Below, in pieces: positions 9,674 through 19,057 of a DNA stretch of 64,000 bases. Position 1 is the first letter of the stretch. Every line of letters begins with the position of its first letter. The DNA is from Thermogutta terrifontis (GTDB taxonomy: Bacteria; Planctomycetota; Planctomycetia; Pirellulales; Thermoguttaceae), in the NCBI RefSeq assembly GCF_002277955.1, contig NZ_CP018477.1:1939206-2003205 (forward strand), in the 5' to 3' direction. The notes beneath the pieces are model-generated. The model made no database searches. It was not told the DNA's origin and saw nothing but the letters and a program-made list of their open reading frames with translations. The translations under genes and the position numbers were made by a program.

Positions 9674-9746
9674 CAGGTACAAGGCCTTTGGCCAGGTTTG
9701 CGCGACATCAACCGTGCCCATTCCCGTTAATAGGAGTGAACAGACT

Positions 9747-10976
9747 GTGGAGATTTTAAGATCCGTGCTCCTGGAGAACAGAAAAAAGCGGATTCTCTTG
9801 CTCGATGACGAACCGGCCGTGGTCCGTTCCCTGGCCAGGATCATCAACCAGTTCCACCGTGATTGGGAACTTGAGGCCGTCACCGATCCGGAAGAAGCCT
9901 GGCTGCGCTTGCAGCGTGACCGATTTGATGTCCTGGTGACGGATGTGCGGATGCCCAAAGTCACAGGTTTGACCCTTTTGGAACGGATGCAGATGGACCC
10001 GCGCACGGCCTGTATTCCTGTGGTGGTTGTCACGGGATGGGGGGATTACGAAACCAAGCTGCGTGCCCTTGAATTGGGGGCGATGGATCTGCTGGAAAAA
10101 CCCGTGGAACCGCGGCACCTGGTCACCCGATTGCAGCAGGTCCTGCGATGGAAAGAGGGGCAGGACATCCTCGCCGCACTCAACGTGCGTTTGCGTCGGA
10201 TTCTGGACCGACACTTGCGAGAGCTTGCTTCTGAGCGAATGGGAACCATCTTGCGGCTGCTGATTGTGATCCAGCAGCGCAATCCTGATTTAGCTTTCCA
10301 CAGCATGCGGGTTGCTGTGTATTCCAAAGTGCTCGCGCAATTGCTGAAGCTGGAGGACAGTCAGTGTCGCGAGATCTTTTGGGCGGGAATGCTCCACGAC
10401 GTGGGCAAGATCGCTTTGCCCGATGCTCTCCTTGTGCGGGCAGGCATGTTCAGTCCTGGGGAGATAACCATCTGGCAAAAGCATTGCCAGTATGGCGAGC
10501 AGATTTTGCGGGGGCGCACGCCCTGGTCAGGCATGCTGCCAACCGGCGAAGACAGCGATTCCGGGACATCATCGATCGTCAAGACGGCTGCCCAGGTTGC
10601 GATTAGTCATCACGAGCGATGGGACGGCACGGGGTTCCCGTACGGGTTGGAAGGCGGAGCGATACCCCTCCCGGGACGGATCGTCGCCATTGCTGATGCC
10701 ATCGACCATGCAACCCGCCCGGTGGCTTGGGCACATCTCTCTTCTCTCGTGGTATTGCCAGCGTCGGAAGAGGCGCACAAGGCGTTTGATCCGCGGATGG
10801 TTGAAGTGTTCCGCTGCCATGAGGAGGTCTTTCGCAAGCTCAGCGATCGGTTTCGAAGAATTCCTGCGGACAATGAAGGGTGGCTGGCGAGTGTGGACAC
10901 CCAGTTATGCGGGGAATGGCAAGACGCTGCCAGTTCCGATTCGGACGAATCGAGTGCGCGGTGTTTATCGGAGTAA
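9747..10976 (+). CDS. RpfG-type response regulator: receiver plus HD-GYP c-di-GMP phosphodiesterase
   Basis: A 409-residue protein. Residues about 10-125 form a receiver domain with acidic LLLDDE and phosphoacceptor D66 in VTDVRMP. Residues about 180-330 form an HD-GYP domain with MLHDVGK (H217, D218), HHERWDGTGFP (288-298) and IVAIADAID, which hydrolyses cyclic di-GMP in known members. The GYP tripeptide reads GFP, a common variant. I chose GTG 9747, which has AGGAG ten bases upstream; an in-frame GTG at 9714 would add 11 residues but lacks an RBS. The gene starts about 70 bases after the PAS kinase and ends three bases before the next gene, so it is cotranscribed with both. Confidence 0.88.
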   Translation: MEILRSVLLENRKKRILLLDDEPAVVRSLARIINQFHRDWELEAVTDPEEAWLRLQRDRFDVLVTDVRMPKVTGLTLLERMQMDPRTACIPVVVVTGWGDYETKLRALELGAMDLLEKPVEPRHLVTRLQQVLRWKEGQDILAALNVRLRRILDRHLRELASERMGTILRLLIVIQQRNPDLAFHSMRVAVYSKVLAQLLKLEDSQCREIFWAGMLHDVGKIALPDALLVRAGMFSPGEITIWQKHCQYGEQILRGRTPWSGMLPTGEDSDSGTSSIVKTAAQVAISHHERWDGTGFPYGLEGGAIPLPGRIVAIADAIDHATRPVAWAHLSSLVVLPASEEAHKAFDPRMVEVFRCHEEVFRKLSDRFRRIPADNEGWLASVDTQLCGEWQDAASSDSDESSARCLSE

Positions 10977-10979
10977 GCA

Positions 10980-12242
10980 ATGAAGCGGATCATTTTCGTG
11001 GATGACGACACGAGAGTCCTGGAAGGTCTTCGGCGGTTGATGCGGGGATTCCGCTCCCAGTGGCAGATGGAATTTTTTGACAACCCCCTCAAGGCCCTCG
11101 AGCAAATCGAGAAGCAGCCACCAGACGTCGTCGTGAGCGACATTCGGATGCCTGTTATGGACGGTGCCGAGCTTTTGACGCAGGTTCAGGAGCGCGCACC
11201 GGCCACCATCCGAATCGCGCTGAGTGGGCAGTGCGATCGGGCGGCCGTCATGCGGGCTATCAGGCCCACCCATCAATTTCTTGCCAAACCATGTGAGCCG
11301 GAGACATTGCGGAAAACCCTCACCCGATTGAGCGAACTGAGGGACCGCGTCATCAACGAGGAGGTTCGGGCAGAGATTTCACGGATAGCGGCACTCCCGG
11401 TCGTGCCAGAAGCACTGACCCAGTTGCGGCGTGTTCTGACGCAGGATGATGTGAGTATCAGAACCGTGGCCAAGCTAATGGCTTCTGACGTTGGTATGTG
11501 CGCCAAGGTGATGCAGCTTGTCAGTTCCAATTTTTTTGGAACGCAGCGCAGCGCGTGTCTGCCGGAGGAAGCAGTGCGAGTACTCGGGATGGATGTCATT
11601 CGGCCGCTGGTGCTGTCGCAGGACCTGTTTACGCCCATCCCGCTCGAGGAAGATCTCAGTCATTTGGGGAGATTTTACAATCGTCTTTGCTGCACAGTGG
11701 CACGGGCCGCGCAGCGAATCGCTCAGATGGAAAACGCGGGGGAACCCTTTTGCACGTACAGCTATCTGGGCGGACTTTTCGCTAAAGTGGGTGTGGTTAT
11801 TTATGCAGCGCTGGATATCACCAAATATCACCAGATCTTCAGACTCGCTGTGGAGGGGCACGGATCGCTCAGGCAACTGGAAACTCAGGTCTACGGCGTT
11901 GCTCGGACCCAGGCGGGCGCATATCTCTTTGCACTCTGGGGCCTGCCGGAACCCGTGGTGGACGCCGTGATGTATGCGGATCGGCCATCTGCGTCCCCGG
12001 TAGGGGGATTTACTCCGACCACAGCGGTTCATGTAGCGGAGGTACTGGTCCAGCGGCTGGTGGGAAGCATCGGTGGGGGTCAACCGTTCCTGAACCAGGA
12101 TTATCTTCGCACGATCGGTCTGGAGGACCGCCTAAAAAGCTGGGAGAAAGAAGTGGAGCAAGTGGTCGAAGAGACATTCCGGGACGAGGAACGTGAGGGA
12201 AATGTGAGCGAGCCGGTCCTTCAAGAGACAGCAACAGAGTGA
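10980..12242 (+). CDS. Response regulator: receiver plus HDOD domain
   Basis: A 420-residue protein. Residues 1-120 are a receiver with D8-D9-D10, phosphoacceptor D54 in VVVSDIRMP and a lysine in FLAKPCEP; the switch position is serine (ALSGQ) rather than threonine. Residues about 135-335 form an HDOD domain (IAALPVVPEALTQL, then LVSSNFFGTQRSACLPEEAVRVLG). The remaining C-terminus is charged. The HD pair expected in the middle of the domain is not evident (GGLFAKVGV), so it is probably a binding scaffold, not a hydrolase. It lies three bases after the HD-GYP gene and seven bases before the next receiver gene, consistent with translational coupling. Confidence 0.86.
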   Translation: MKRIIFVDDDTRVLEGLRRLMRGFRSQWQMEFFDNPLKALEQIEKQPPDVVVSDIRMPVMDGAELLTQVQERAPATIRIALSGQCDRAAVMRAIRPTHQFLAKPCEPETLRKTLTRLSELRDRVINEEVRAEISRIAALPVVPEALTQLRRVLTQDDVSIRTVAKLMASDVGMCAKVMQLVSSNFFGTQRSACLPEEAVRVLGMDVIRPLVLSQDLFTPIPLEEDLSHLGRFYNRLCCTVARAAQRIAQMENAGEPFCTYSYLGGLFAKVGVVIYAALDITKYHQIFRLAVEGHGSLRQLETQVYGVARTQAGAYLFALWGLPEPVVDAVMYADRPSASPVGGFTPTTAVHVAEVLVQRLVGSIGGGQPFLNQDYLRTIGLEDRLKSWEKEVEQVVEETFRDEEREGNVSEPVLQETATE

Positions 12243-12249
12243 GAAAGAT

Positions 12250-13434
12250 ATGAGTGACAAGATTCTTTTTGTGGACGACGACGTGCATATCCTTCAAGCA
12301 TTCCAGAGAACGCTTCGCCGCAAGTTCAATCTTGAGACGGCGCTGGGACCCGAGGAAGGACTGCGCTGTGTCAGAGAAAGGGGGCCGTTTGCGGTGGTCG
12401 TCTCGGATATGCGGATGCCGAACATGAATGGAGTGGAATTCCTACGGCAAGTCCGCGAGATCAATCCCGACACGGTGAGGATGATTTTAACCGGCAATGC
12501 CGATCAACAGACGGCTATTGACGCGGTCAATGAGGGATACATCTTCCGGTTCCTGACCAAACCATGTCCGCCGGAAGTCCTGGCGCGTGCGCTGGAAGCG
12601 GGACTGGAACAGTACCGTCTGATCACGGCAGAGCGCGAGCTTCTCTCCAAAACCTTGGCTGGCTGCATCCGCGTGCTCACAGACATCCTGAGCCTGGTGG
12701 CCCCCGAAGCCTTTGGGCGAGCGCTCCGCGTGCGCGAAATTGCGGCCCGTTTGTGTCGGGAACTCAATGTTCGCGATTCCTGGCAGATCGAGATTGCAGC
12801 GATGCTCGCACCAATCGGATGTATTGCCATGCCGGACGAGATCGTGCGGAAGGTGTTTCGGGGCGAGGCCCTCAAAGATCACGAGCAGTTGACCTATCAG
12901 ACGCATCCCAGAATCGCCTACGATTTGTTGAGCAAAATTCCCCGGCTTGAACAGGTGGCTCTCATCGTGGCCTATCAAGAAAAGCTTTTTGACGGCCGTG
13001 GATTTCCGGCCGATCTGATCGCTGAGGAGGCGATTCCACTGGGATCCCGGATATTGAAACTGGCGATGGATTGGGATGACCTTTTGCAGGCGGGGATTTC
13101 TCCGGAGATGGCATTGGCCGAAATCATGGATCGTCGCGGCTGGTATGATCCGGCTGTGGTGGCAGCACTGCGGCGGACGCTCAACCTGAATCGCGTGTGC
13201 GTGGTACGAGAAATGAAAGTTTCCGACCTGGTGGACGGCTTGATCCTGGCCGATAACGTGTATTCCGTCAGTGGAACGCTTCTTTGCAGCAAAGGTCAGG
13301 AAATCACCCCGGCGATTCGCTTTCGCTTGCGCAATTACGCAGTGAACGTGGGGATCGCCCGGCCTATTCGCGTTTTCGTACCCACCAATACCGACCAGGA
13401 AAACCTGGAAAACCAACTCATTCCCGACCAATGA
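12250..13434 (+). CDS. Response regulator: receiver plus degenerate HD-GYP domain
   Basis: A 394-residue protein. Residues 1-120 form a receiver with D9-D10-D11, phosphoacceptor D53 in VVVSDMRMP, ILTGN and FRFLTKPCPP. Residues about 135-330 align by eye with HD-GYP, but the catalytic motifs are lost: AAMLAPIGCIAMP stands where LHDIGK is expected, and AYQEKLFDGRGFP stands for HHExxDGxGYP. It therefore probably no longer cleaves cyclic di-GMP and may bind it or pair with the active protein at 9747. A C-terminal segment (about 330-394, VSDLVDGLILADNVYS) resembles the extra domain seen after HD domains in some RpfG-like regulators. It is the last gene of the run. Confidence 0.84.
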   Translation: MSDKILFVDDDVHILQAFQRTLRRKFNLETALGPEEGLRCVRERGPFAVVVSDMRMPNMNGVEFLRQVREINPDTVRMILTGNADQQTAIDAVNEGYIFRFLTKPCPPEVLARALEAGLEQYRLITAERELLSKTLAGCIRVLTDILSLVAPEAFGRALRVREIAARLCRELNVRDSWQIEIAAMLAPIGCIAMPDEIVRKVFRGEALKDHEQLTYQTHPRIAYDLLSKIPRLEQVALIVAYQEKLFDGRGFPADLIAEEAIPLGSRILKLAMDWDDLLQAGISPEMALAEIMDRRGWYDPAVVAALRRTLNLNRVCVVREMKVSDLVDGLILADNVYSVSGTLLCSKGQEITPAIRFRLRNYAVNVGIARPIRVFVPTNTDQENLENQLIPDQ

Positions 13435-13597
13435 ACTACTGAACACCTGTCAGTGGTTTTTTGCCAGAAAACGTGGAGAATGATAAGTAAGTCCCGAAAA
13501 ACGTTTGGTTGCCTGGGAAGTGCTTATTGTTGATCTCTACACAAGGCAACTTTTTTCGTCTGTTCGTTTTTTCGGTTGGTGCATGTCCATGCGAGAT

Positions 13598-13606
13598 TGG
13601 TATAAT
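13598..13606 (+). promoter_or_regulatory. Extended -10 promoter of the Ser/Thr kinase gene
   Basis: TGG followed by TATAAT forms an extended -10 element about 60 bases before the kinase ATG. A weak -35 candidate TTGGTG sits at 13576-13581, 19 bases upstream, which is long but tolerable with an extended -10. Confidence 0.42.
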
Positions 13607-13665
13607 TAATGGAGAGCGAACTGGATGTGAAGTTCTTATAAGCCAACATCGGCGGGGGCGCCATC

Positions 13666-15774
13666 ATGATCATCCGCTGTCCGGATTGTTCGGGCACGCT
13701 GGAAGTGGGGGACGGTCAATTACCCGACGATGTGGTCTGCCCACACTGCGGTCGACACAATCCTTTTGAAACAGCGACTCTCTCGATCCATCCCAAAGAT
13801 CTCATCGCCCTTGGCCATTTTCAGCTCCTCGAACACATAGGAACTGGAAGATTCGGGGAAGTCTTCAAAGCGCGGGATATCAGGTTGAACCGCATTGTGG
13901 CTCTCAAGATCCCCCGCACGGAGATGATGGACGAGGGAACAAGGCGGTGGTTTTTACGAGAGGCCCGGGCTGCTGCCAAACTCCGCCATCCGAACATTGT
14001 GGCCATTCATGAGGTGGGTGTCGCGGACGGCCGGATCTACATTGCAAGTGACTATATCGAAGGGTGCACACTTGCCAATTATTTGGCAGCGACCCGGCCG
14101 ACATTATGCGAGATTGTGAACATTTGTATCCAGGTCGCGGATGCCCTTCATTATGTCCATCAGGAGGGGGTAATCCATCGTGACCTGAAACCAAGCAATA
14201 TTCTTTTGGATGCCCAGCGACGGGCCTATGTGACCGATTTTGGACTGGCAAAAGAGCTGACCACTGACTCCACCGTGACAGCCGAAGGGCTCGTCTTGGG
14301 CACGCCATCGTACATGTCACCGGAACAAGCCAAAGGAGGGGCATGCCACGCCGATGCCCGTAGCGACGTGTTTTCGCTGGGGGTCATCCTGTACGAGATG
14401 CTGGCTGGCAAGCTGCCTTTCAGTGCAGACAGTGTTCATGGGTTGCTGGACCAGATCCGATATGTGGATCCGACTCCTCCCCGCCGTTTTAACAGGCAAG
14501 TTTCCAGGGACCTGGAAACAATCTGCTTGAAAGCCCTTGCCAAGGACCCCGCGGCTCGCTACCAGAGTGCACTTGAGTTTGCCGAGGATCTTCGGCGGTT
14601 CCGTGCGGGATTGCCCATTCGCGCAAGACGGGTGGGCTGGGTGGGGCGGACAGCACGCTGGATTGAGAGGAACCGCCCGCTCGCGATCACCTTATGCGGT
14701 TTGGTGTTTTTGGCGTTACTCGTGACAACACTGGTTGCTACCCAAGTGTACCGGCACTGGTCGCAGTTCCGACAGGTTGTGATCGATACCATTCCCTCGG
14801 GGGCCAATGTGGTTTTTATTCCAATCGATCAGGAATCAGGCGAGCCAGTTCCAGAAAACGCCACCGTACCCAAGAAAAGTCCTGTACTTCAGAGTCTTCT
14901 TTCCGGCGATTATCTGGTGGTGGCTTACCTACCTGATGGACGGTTCCACGAGGTTTATCGGCATGTGCCACGTGACCAGCAAGAAGTTCCCACGATCTAT
15001 CCTCACCGTTCGTGGGAATGGAACGGCAAGAAAGTCACGCTGCCCGTGGTCAAAATTCCTGATCACTTTGTGGCTCGCGACATGGCACTCATCCCCGGGG
15101 GTGAGGTCACGACCGTTCCTCCAAGGGTACCCTCTGTCTCAGGAAACGTAGTTCCCACACCCCATCGGCAGTTTGTGCCCAGCTTTTTCCTCGACACTGA
15201 GGAGATTACCTGCAAAAAGTATCGCGGCAACGAAGGTGAGCTACCAGATTCTACAAGCTGCTTGACAGAAAAGCCCGACGACAGCGATGCCCTCACATGC
15301 ATATCGCTCGATCAAGCCATTGCTTTCGCGGAAGTTGTTGGCAAACGGATTCCCACGGAAGCGGAGTTCCTGCTGGCGGCAACGCATTTAGAACGTGAAC
15401 GATCCAGGGCTGGTGCAAAGAGAGTGAATTTGACGTTCAGTGCGGCTTCTGAGGATAAAGGGGATTTCCTCCTTGTGGACCCGCAACGCCCGGTTAGGGG
15501 ACTTTTCTCCAACGTGGCTGAGTGGACGATCACGGTAGCCCTGTTACCCGACCTGAGCGGTTCTCCGAGCAGGACCATCCGCGGTCGTGTCGTATGGGGC
15601 GCAACGCTCTCCATTCTGGATCGCAAGCCGGAAGCACTCGAAATCGCAGGGATTAGCACTCCTCGGCTGGTCCTTCATGAGGGCACCAAGAAGCCCGGCC
15701 TCGGGTTCCGGTGCGCGCGAAGCGTTAAACCCAGGATCGCCCCGGAAGACTTTATACGCTCCGTTGAGCGATAG
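13666..15774 (+). CDS. Membrane Ser/Thr protein kinase with zinc ribbon and FGE-like tail
   Basis: A 702-residue protein. CPDC and CPHC near residues 5-28 form a zinc ribbon. Residues about 49-310 are a Hanks-type kinase: GTGRFGEVF loop, VALKIP lysine, HRDLKPSN at about 171-178, DFG at about 191 and SPEQA in place of APE. All catalytic residues are present. One transmembrane helix spans about 339-362. A PEGA-like beta region follows (about 365-440). Residues about 472-690 resemble the formylglycine-generating-enzyme fold (MALIPGGE, IPTEAEFLLAA, FSNVAEWT, GFRCAR) but are degenerate and lack the catalytic cysteine pattern, so it is probably a binding domain outside the membrane. Target proteins are unknown. 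The upstream extended -10 suggests its own transcription unit. Confidence 0.9.
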   Translation: MIIRCPDCSGTLEVGDGQLPDDVVCPHCGRHNPFETATLSIHPKDLIALGHFQLLEHIGTGRFGEVFKARDIRLNRIVALKIPRTEMMDEGTRRWFLREARAAAKLRHPNIVAIHEVGVADGRIYIASDYIEGCTLANYLAATRPTLCEIVNICIQVADALHYVHQEGVIHRDLKPSNILLDAQRRAYVTDFGLAKELTTDSTVTAEGLVLGTPSYMSPEQAKGGACHADARSDVFSLGVILYEMLAGKLPFSADSVHGLLDQIRYVDPTPPRRFNRQVSRDLETICLKALAKDPAARYQSALEFAEDLRRFRAGLPIRARRVGWVGRTARWIERNRPLAITLCGLVFLALLVTTLVATQVYRHWSQFRQVVIDTIPSGANVVFIPIDQESGEPVPENATVPKKSPVLQSLLSGDYLVVAYLPDGRFHEVYRHVPRDQQEVPTIYPHRSWEWNGKKVTLPVVKIPDHFVARDMALIPGGEVTTVPPRVPSVSGNVVPTPHRQFVPSFFLDTEEITCKKYRGNEGELPDSTSCLTEKPDDSDALTCISLDQAIAFAEVVGKRIPTEAEFLLAATHLERERSRAGAKRVNLTFSAASEDKGDFLLVDPQRPVRGLFSNVAEWTITVALLPDLSGSPSRTIRGRVVWGATLSILDRKPEALEIAGISTPRLVLHEGTKKPGLGFRCARSVKPRIAPEDFIRSVER

Positions 15775-15871
15775 AATCCACCGGTTGGGGGTGACGATCG
15801 TGACCACGGAAAACGGCGAAAAGACGGACGCCGTTGGCTTTCCTGGAGCCCTGCTCAAATTCGAGTCTGGT

Positions 15872-16717
15872 TTACAGGTTAGCCGCCTTTGTAGGTGTGC
15901 ACTCCACGGGCTCCCCGAGAAGCACGATGTAAATTGTGCCCTCGTACTCCACCAGCACCACGCACGAGGTTGACGTTTCAGAATCCGAGGAGGGACAGTG
16001 AATTTTATCCCGCGGGATATCCACGATTTGACCTTCCGGTTTCCCGACAACCTCAACACCGTGCCCGATCGTAGTTTCGCCTTTTATGCTTTCTGGCAAT
16101 CCCTCTGCCGAAGCGACCATGCGGATTTTTTGAAGTTTCACGATCGCAGACTTTCCTTTCAGGAAATAGAGCTTGGCAAACCACGGATCGCCTTCAGGTT
16201 TCGCAGAGAAACCCGGTGGCACGTGCGGAGAAAGAAAGATCGGAGGAGCTTGTGGTGGAATTTTTGGATAGCACTTTTTGGTTACCCCTGGAGGTACGAT
16301 CACGTACGGTGGGCGGGGTGTCACCTCATGCGCTAGGTGAATGAGTCGCCCATTGGGCTTGAAACAGTTACCGTCAGAACAACTGGGAGGATCCGGACAG
16401 GCCGACGGGCTGGAGCAATGACAGGAACCTACGGTGCGGCGGATGGCGTCGGAATACACGACCGTCCCTGGATTCCCCTCAACCGGGCAGGCCATGCCGT
16501 AGTAATAGTAAATCGGGCTCGACGGGGGCGGCGGCACATAAAGGCAGTACTCATAAAAAAGGCAAACGCACGGTCCTCTTGTTTCGGTTGCTGTGTTGGT
16601 TGGCCCGCATTGGCAGCCGTCACCGCCCTGCGCCACATTCCCGAAACACACCACCACAAACGCCAGCGTTACGATTCCCAGCACGACTGCTGGAGCCCAC
16701 TTGGCCGACCGAGCCAT
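15872..16717 (-). CDS. Secreted cysteine- and proline-rich protein of unknown function
   Basis: A 281-residue protein. I start it at the ATG at 16717 because AGGAGG lies eight bases upstream; this also places a clear signal peptide at the N-terminus (AVVLGIVTLAFVVVCFGNVAQ). The mature N-terminal third is rich in Cys (GCQCGP, CVCLFYEYC, GSCHCSS, CSDGNCF), Pro and Tyr, suggesting disulfides or metal binding outside the cytoplasm. A Pro-rich linker follows, then a small beta-rich C-terminus with CVVLVEYEGTIYIVLLGEPVEC. I do not recognise a family. The gene is convergent with the kinase and separated from ilvB by about 235 bases. Confidence 0.7.
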   Translation of the reverse strand: MARSAKWAPAVVLGIVTLAFVVVCFGNVAQGGDGCQCGPTNTATETRGPCVCLFYEYCLYVPPPPSSPIYYYYGMACPVEGNPGTVVYSDAIRRTVGSCHCSSPSACPDPPSCSDGNCFKPNGRLIHLAHEVTPRPPYVIVPPGVTKKCYPKIPPQAPPIFLSPHVPPGFSAKPEGDPWFAKLYFLKGKSAIVKLQKIRMVASAEGLPESIKGETTIGHGVEVVGKPEGQIVDIPRDKIHCPSSDSETSTSCVVLVEYEGTIYIVLLGEPVECTPTKAANL

Positions 16718-16952
16718 GGCTCGAACCTCCTCATTGAAAAGACCCTGGTTATTACACCCCACGCCTACTGCGTGTTTGCGCTCATCGGGAGTAGGAGAGA
16801 ATAAAGTTAAGAATCGACTCTGTTTTCTATCCCAACGCGCAGAGGTTTGTCAATCCCCTCATATTGACTAAATCGGCCAGTCCTAATGAGTGGATTGGCT
16901 CCGGCGTGGTAACCAGTGATAGTGTTTGTGTCCCGCTCATCCTACGGCAATG

Positions 16953-18746
16953 TCACTCGCGGATGAGTTCGCGAATGGTCATTCCCGCGGGAATCATTGG
17001 CAACACGTGTTCCTGATAGGGGACAAGAACATCCAGGAGGAAGGGGCCCTCACTGTCGATCAGCTCTTTGAGGCCATCCAGGAGTTCTGATTTGTGCCGA
17101 ATATGCCGAGCCTTCCAATTGAAGCCTTTGGCGATGGTCACAAAATCGGGATAGTGATACCGCGGAGCAAGCCCCTGCCCCTGTCCGACGGCCTCTGGCT
17201 CGTCGATTGGGCCGAGATAGGTATGCGCCCGGTTCCGGGCATGAAAGCGGTCTTCCCATTGGACCACCATGCCCAGGTGCTGATTATTGAGAAGCAGTAC
17301 TTTAACCGGCACCTTCTCGCAGTAGCAGGTGGCCATCTCCTGAATATTCATGAGGAAACTACCGTCGCCATCGATATCGATGACAAGTTTATCCGGATGG
17401 GCAATCTTGGCACCGATGGCCGCGGGCAGCCCAAATCCCATTGTTCCCAGACCGAGGCTTGATAGCCACGTCCGCGGCTTGCGGAATTTGTAAAACTGTG
17501 CCGCCCACATCTGATGCTGGCCGACGCCGGTGGTGATGATCGTGTCACGGTCTTTGGTCAGTTTCCAAAGCTCGTAAATCGCCTGTTGGGGAAGAATCGC
17601 CTCGGGATGCTCCCGATACCGGAAAGGTTCCGTCTCCTTCCAGTGTTTAATCTTGGCATGCCACTCAGAAATGTCCTCAGGCGGCTCAATGATCTTATTC
17701 AATTCCTCAAGGGCGTATTTCAGGTCGCTCACAATGCCAATGTGGGCGTGCTTCACCTTATTAAGTTCGGAGGGGTCGATGTCGATGTGGACAATGGTAG
17801 CATATTTTGCGAATTCGCTGACTTTGCCCGTGACACGATCGTCGAATCGCACACCAAACGCAAGGAGCAGGTCGCACTCGGCCACCGCGTAATTGGCATA
17901 AATGCTGCCATGCATGCCCAGCATATCAAGCGAGAGCGGGTGGTCACCCGGAAATCCACCCAGGCCCATCGCAGTCATGGCCACAGGGATGGATGTCTTC
18001 TCCGCAAACTCACGGAGGGCGTCAGCCGCACCCGAAGTGATGACGCCACCTCCCGCGTAAATAACTGGACGCCGTGACTTTTTCACCACCCGCGCCACTT
18101 CACGCAGTTCTTCCGGTCGCGCCAGACGGGGTACCGGCTTGTAGCCGGGCAGATCCATCGGCACGTCGTAATCGGGCACGGTTTGGGCGATTTGCACATT
18201 TTTAGGAATGTCGATCAAAACTGGGCCGGGGCGTCCCGTGCTGGCTACGTAGAAGGCCTCTTTGAACACACGGGCGAGATCATTGACGTCCGTCACCAGA
18301 TAGTGGTGCTTTGTGATACTCCGGCTGACCTCAACGGTGGGCGTCTCCTGGAAAGCATCCGTTCCGATGACGGATGTCCCCACCTGCCCCGTAATTGCGA
18401 TGATCGGGACACTGTCCAATTTGGCGTCGGCCAAGGGAGTGATGGCGTTCGTTGCCCCCGGACCGCTCGTCGTCATGAACACGCCAACTTTACCTGTAGA
18501 CCGGGCATACCCCTGAGCGGCGAAACCGCCGCCCTGCTCATGTCGCGGAAGCACAACGCGAATCTTATCCCGATATCGCGTGAGGGCCTGATGAATGGGC
18601 ATACTGGCCCCCCCGGGGTAAGCAAAGACGACCTCAACCCCGTGATTCACGAGCGACTGCACGACGATTTCAGCGCCGCTGACCGGTTCACGCTTCACTT
18701 CGATCTGAGGGCTTCGAGTTTGAGGCGCCTTTGTTGCCGTGCTCAC
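16953..18746 (-). CDS. ilvB: Acetolactate synthase large (catalytic) subunit
   Basis: A 597-residue thiamine-diphosphate enzyme that condenses two pyruvates, or pyruvate with 2-oxobutyrate, in the first shared step of valine, leucine and isoleucine synthesis. The N-terminal TPP-binding domain has the catalytic glutamate E70 in PRHEQGGGFAA. The central domain carries GVRFDDRVTGK, and the C-terminal domain has the cofactor motif GDGSFLMNIQEM and the channel tryptophan in VQWEDRF. Length and the FDDRVTGK and QWEDRF signatures fit the biosynthetic AHAS type rather than catabolic AlsS. It starts at a GTG nine bases after AAGGAG. The regulatory subunit gene ilvN is not adjacent, so it must lie elsewhere. 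Confidence 0.93.
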   Translation of the reverse strand: MSTATKAPQTRSPQIEVKREPVSGAEIVVQSLVNHGVEVVFAYPGGASMPIHQALTRYRDKIRVVLPRHEQGGGFAAQGYARSTGKVGVFMTTSGPGATNAITPLADAKLDSVPIIAITGQVGTSVIGTDAFQETPTVEVSRSITKHHYLVTDVNDLARVFKEAFYVASTGRPGPVLIDIPKNVQIAQTVPDYDVPMDLPGYKPVPRLARPEELREVARVVKKSRRPVIYAGGGVITSGAADALREFAEKTSIPVAMTAMGLGGFPGDHPLSLDMLGMHGSIYANYAVAECDLLLAFGVRFDDRVTGKVSEFAKYATIVHIDIDPSELNKVKHAHIGIVSDLKYALEELNKIIEPPEDISEWHAKIKHWKETEPFRYREHPEAILPQQAIYELWKLTKDRDTIITTGVGQHQMWAAQFYKFRKPRTWLSSLGLGTMGFGLPAAIGAKIAHPDKLVIDIDGDGSFLMNIQEMATCYCEKVPVKVLLLNNQHLGMVVQWEDRFHARNRAHTYLGPIDEPEAVGQGQGLAPRYHYPDFVTIAKGFNWKARHIRHKSELLDGLKELIDSEGPFLLDVLVPYQEHVLPMIPAGMTIRELIRE

Positions 18747-19057
18747 TGGTTTTCACTCCTTTTTTTCAGCTCTGGTCGTGGTTTTTCCCCAAATCAGATA
18801 GGCCGCCTCGCCCGCTCCGCAGGCGTAAGGGCGAGTTCAGCACAAATTGCAATAATCTTCACCAATTCAGTGTCGAATACCGCTTTGTCTTATCTCCCTG
18901 CATTGATCAAAGATACGGCGTCGCCGGGCCCTTTTCAATGATTACTCGGCCAGAAAATAATGCCCCGACGGCAGGACGCGGCTGCACCAGATGCGATAAC
19001 ACTCTCACGCCTGGTCCAATAGGACAGCCTTTCCCGAGTCAATGGTTCGCGCGATTC
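18747..19057. other. Intergenic region upstream of ilvB
   Basis: About 310 bases between the regulator gene and ilvB, both on the minus strand. I see no leader peptide rich in branched-chain codons, no convincing attenuator hairpin and no supported gene. Confidence 0.4.

Noticed and set aside
12487..13446. Minus-strand open frame of 319 codons
   Set aside because: It is antisense to the receiver/HD-GYP-like gene, whose motifs are unambiguous.
18747..19057. Branched-chain attenuator leader of ilvB
   Set aside because: No short open frame rich in Leu, Val or Ile codons and no paired hairpins with a T run were found.
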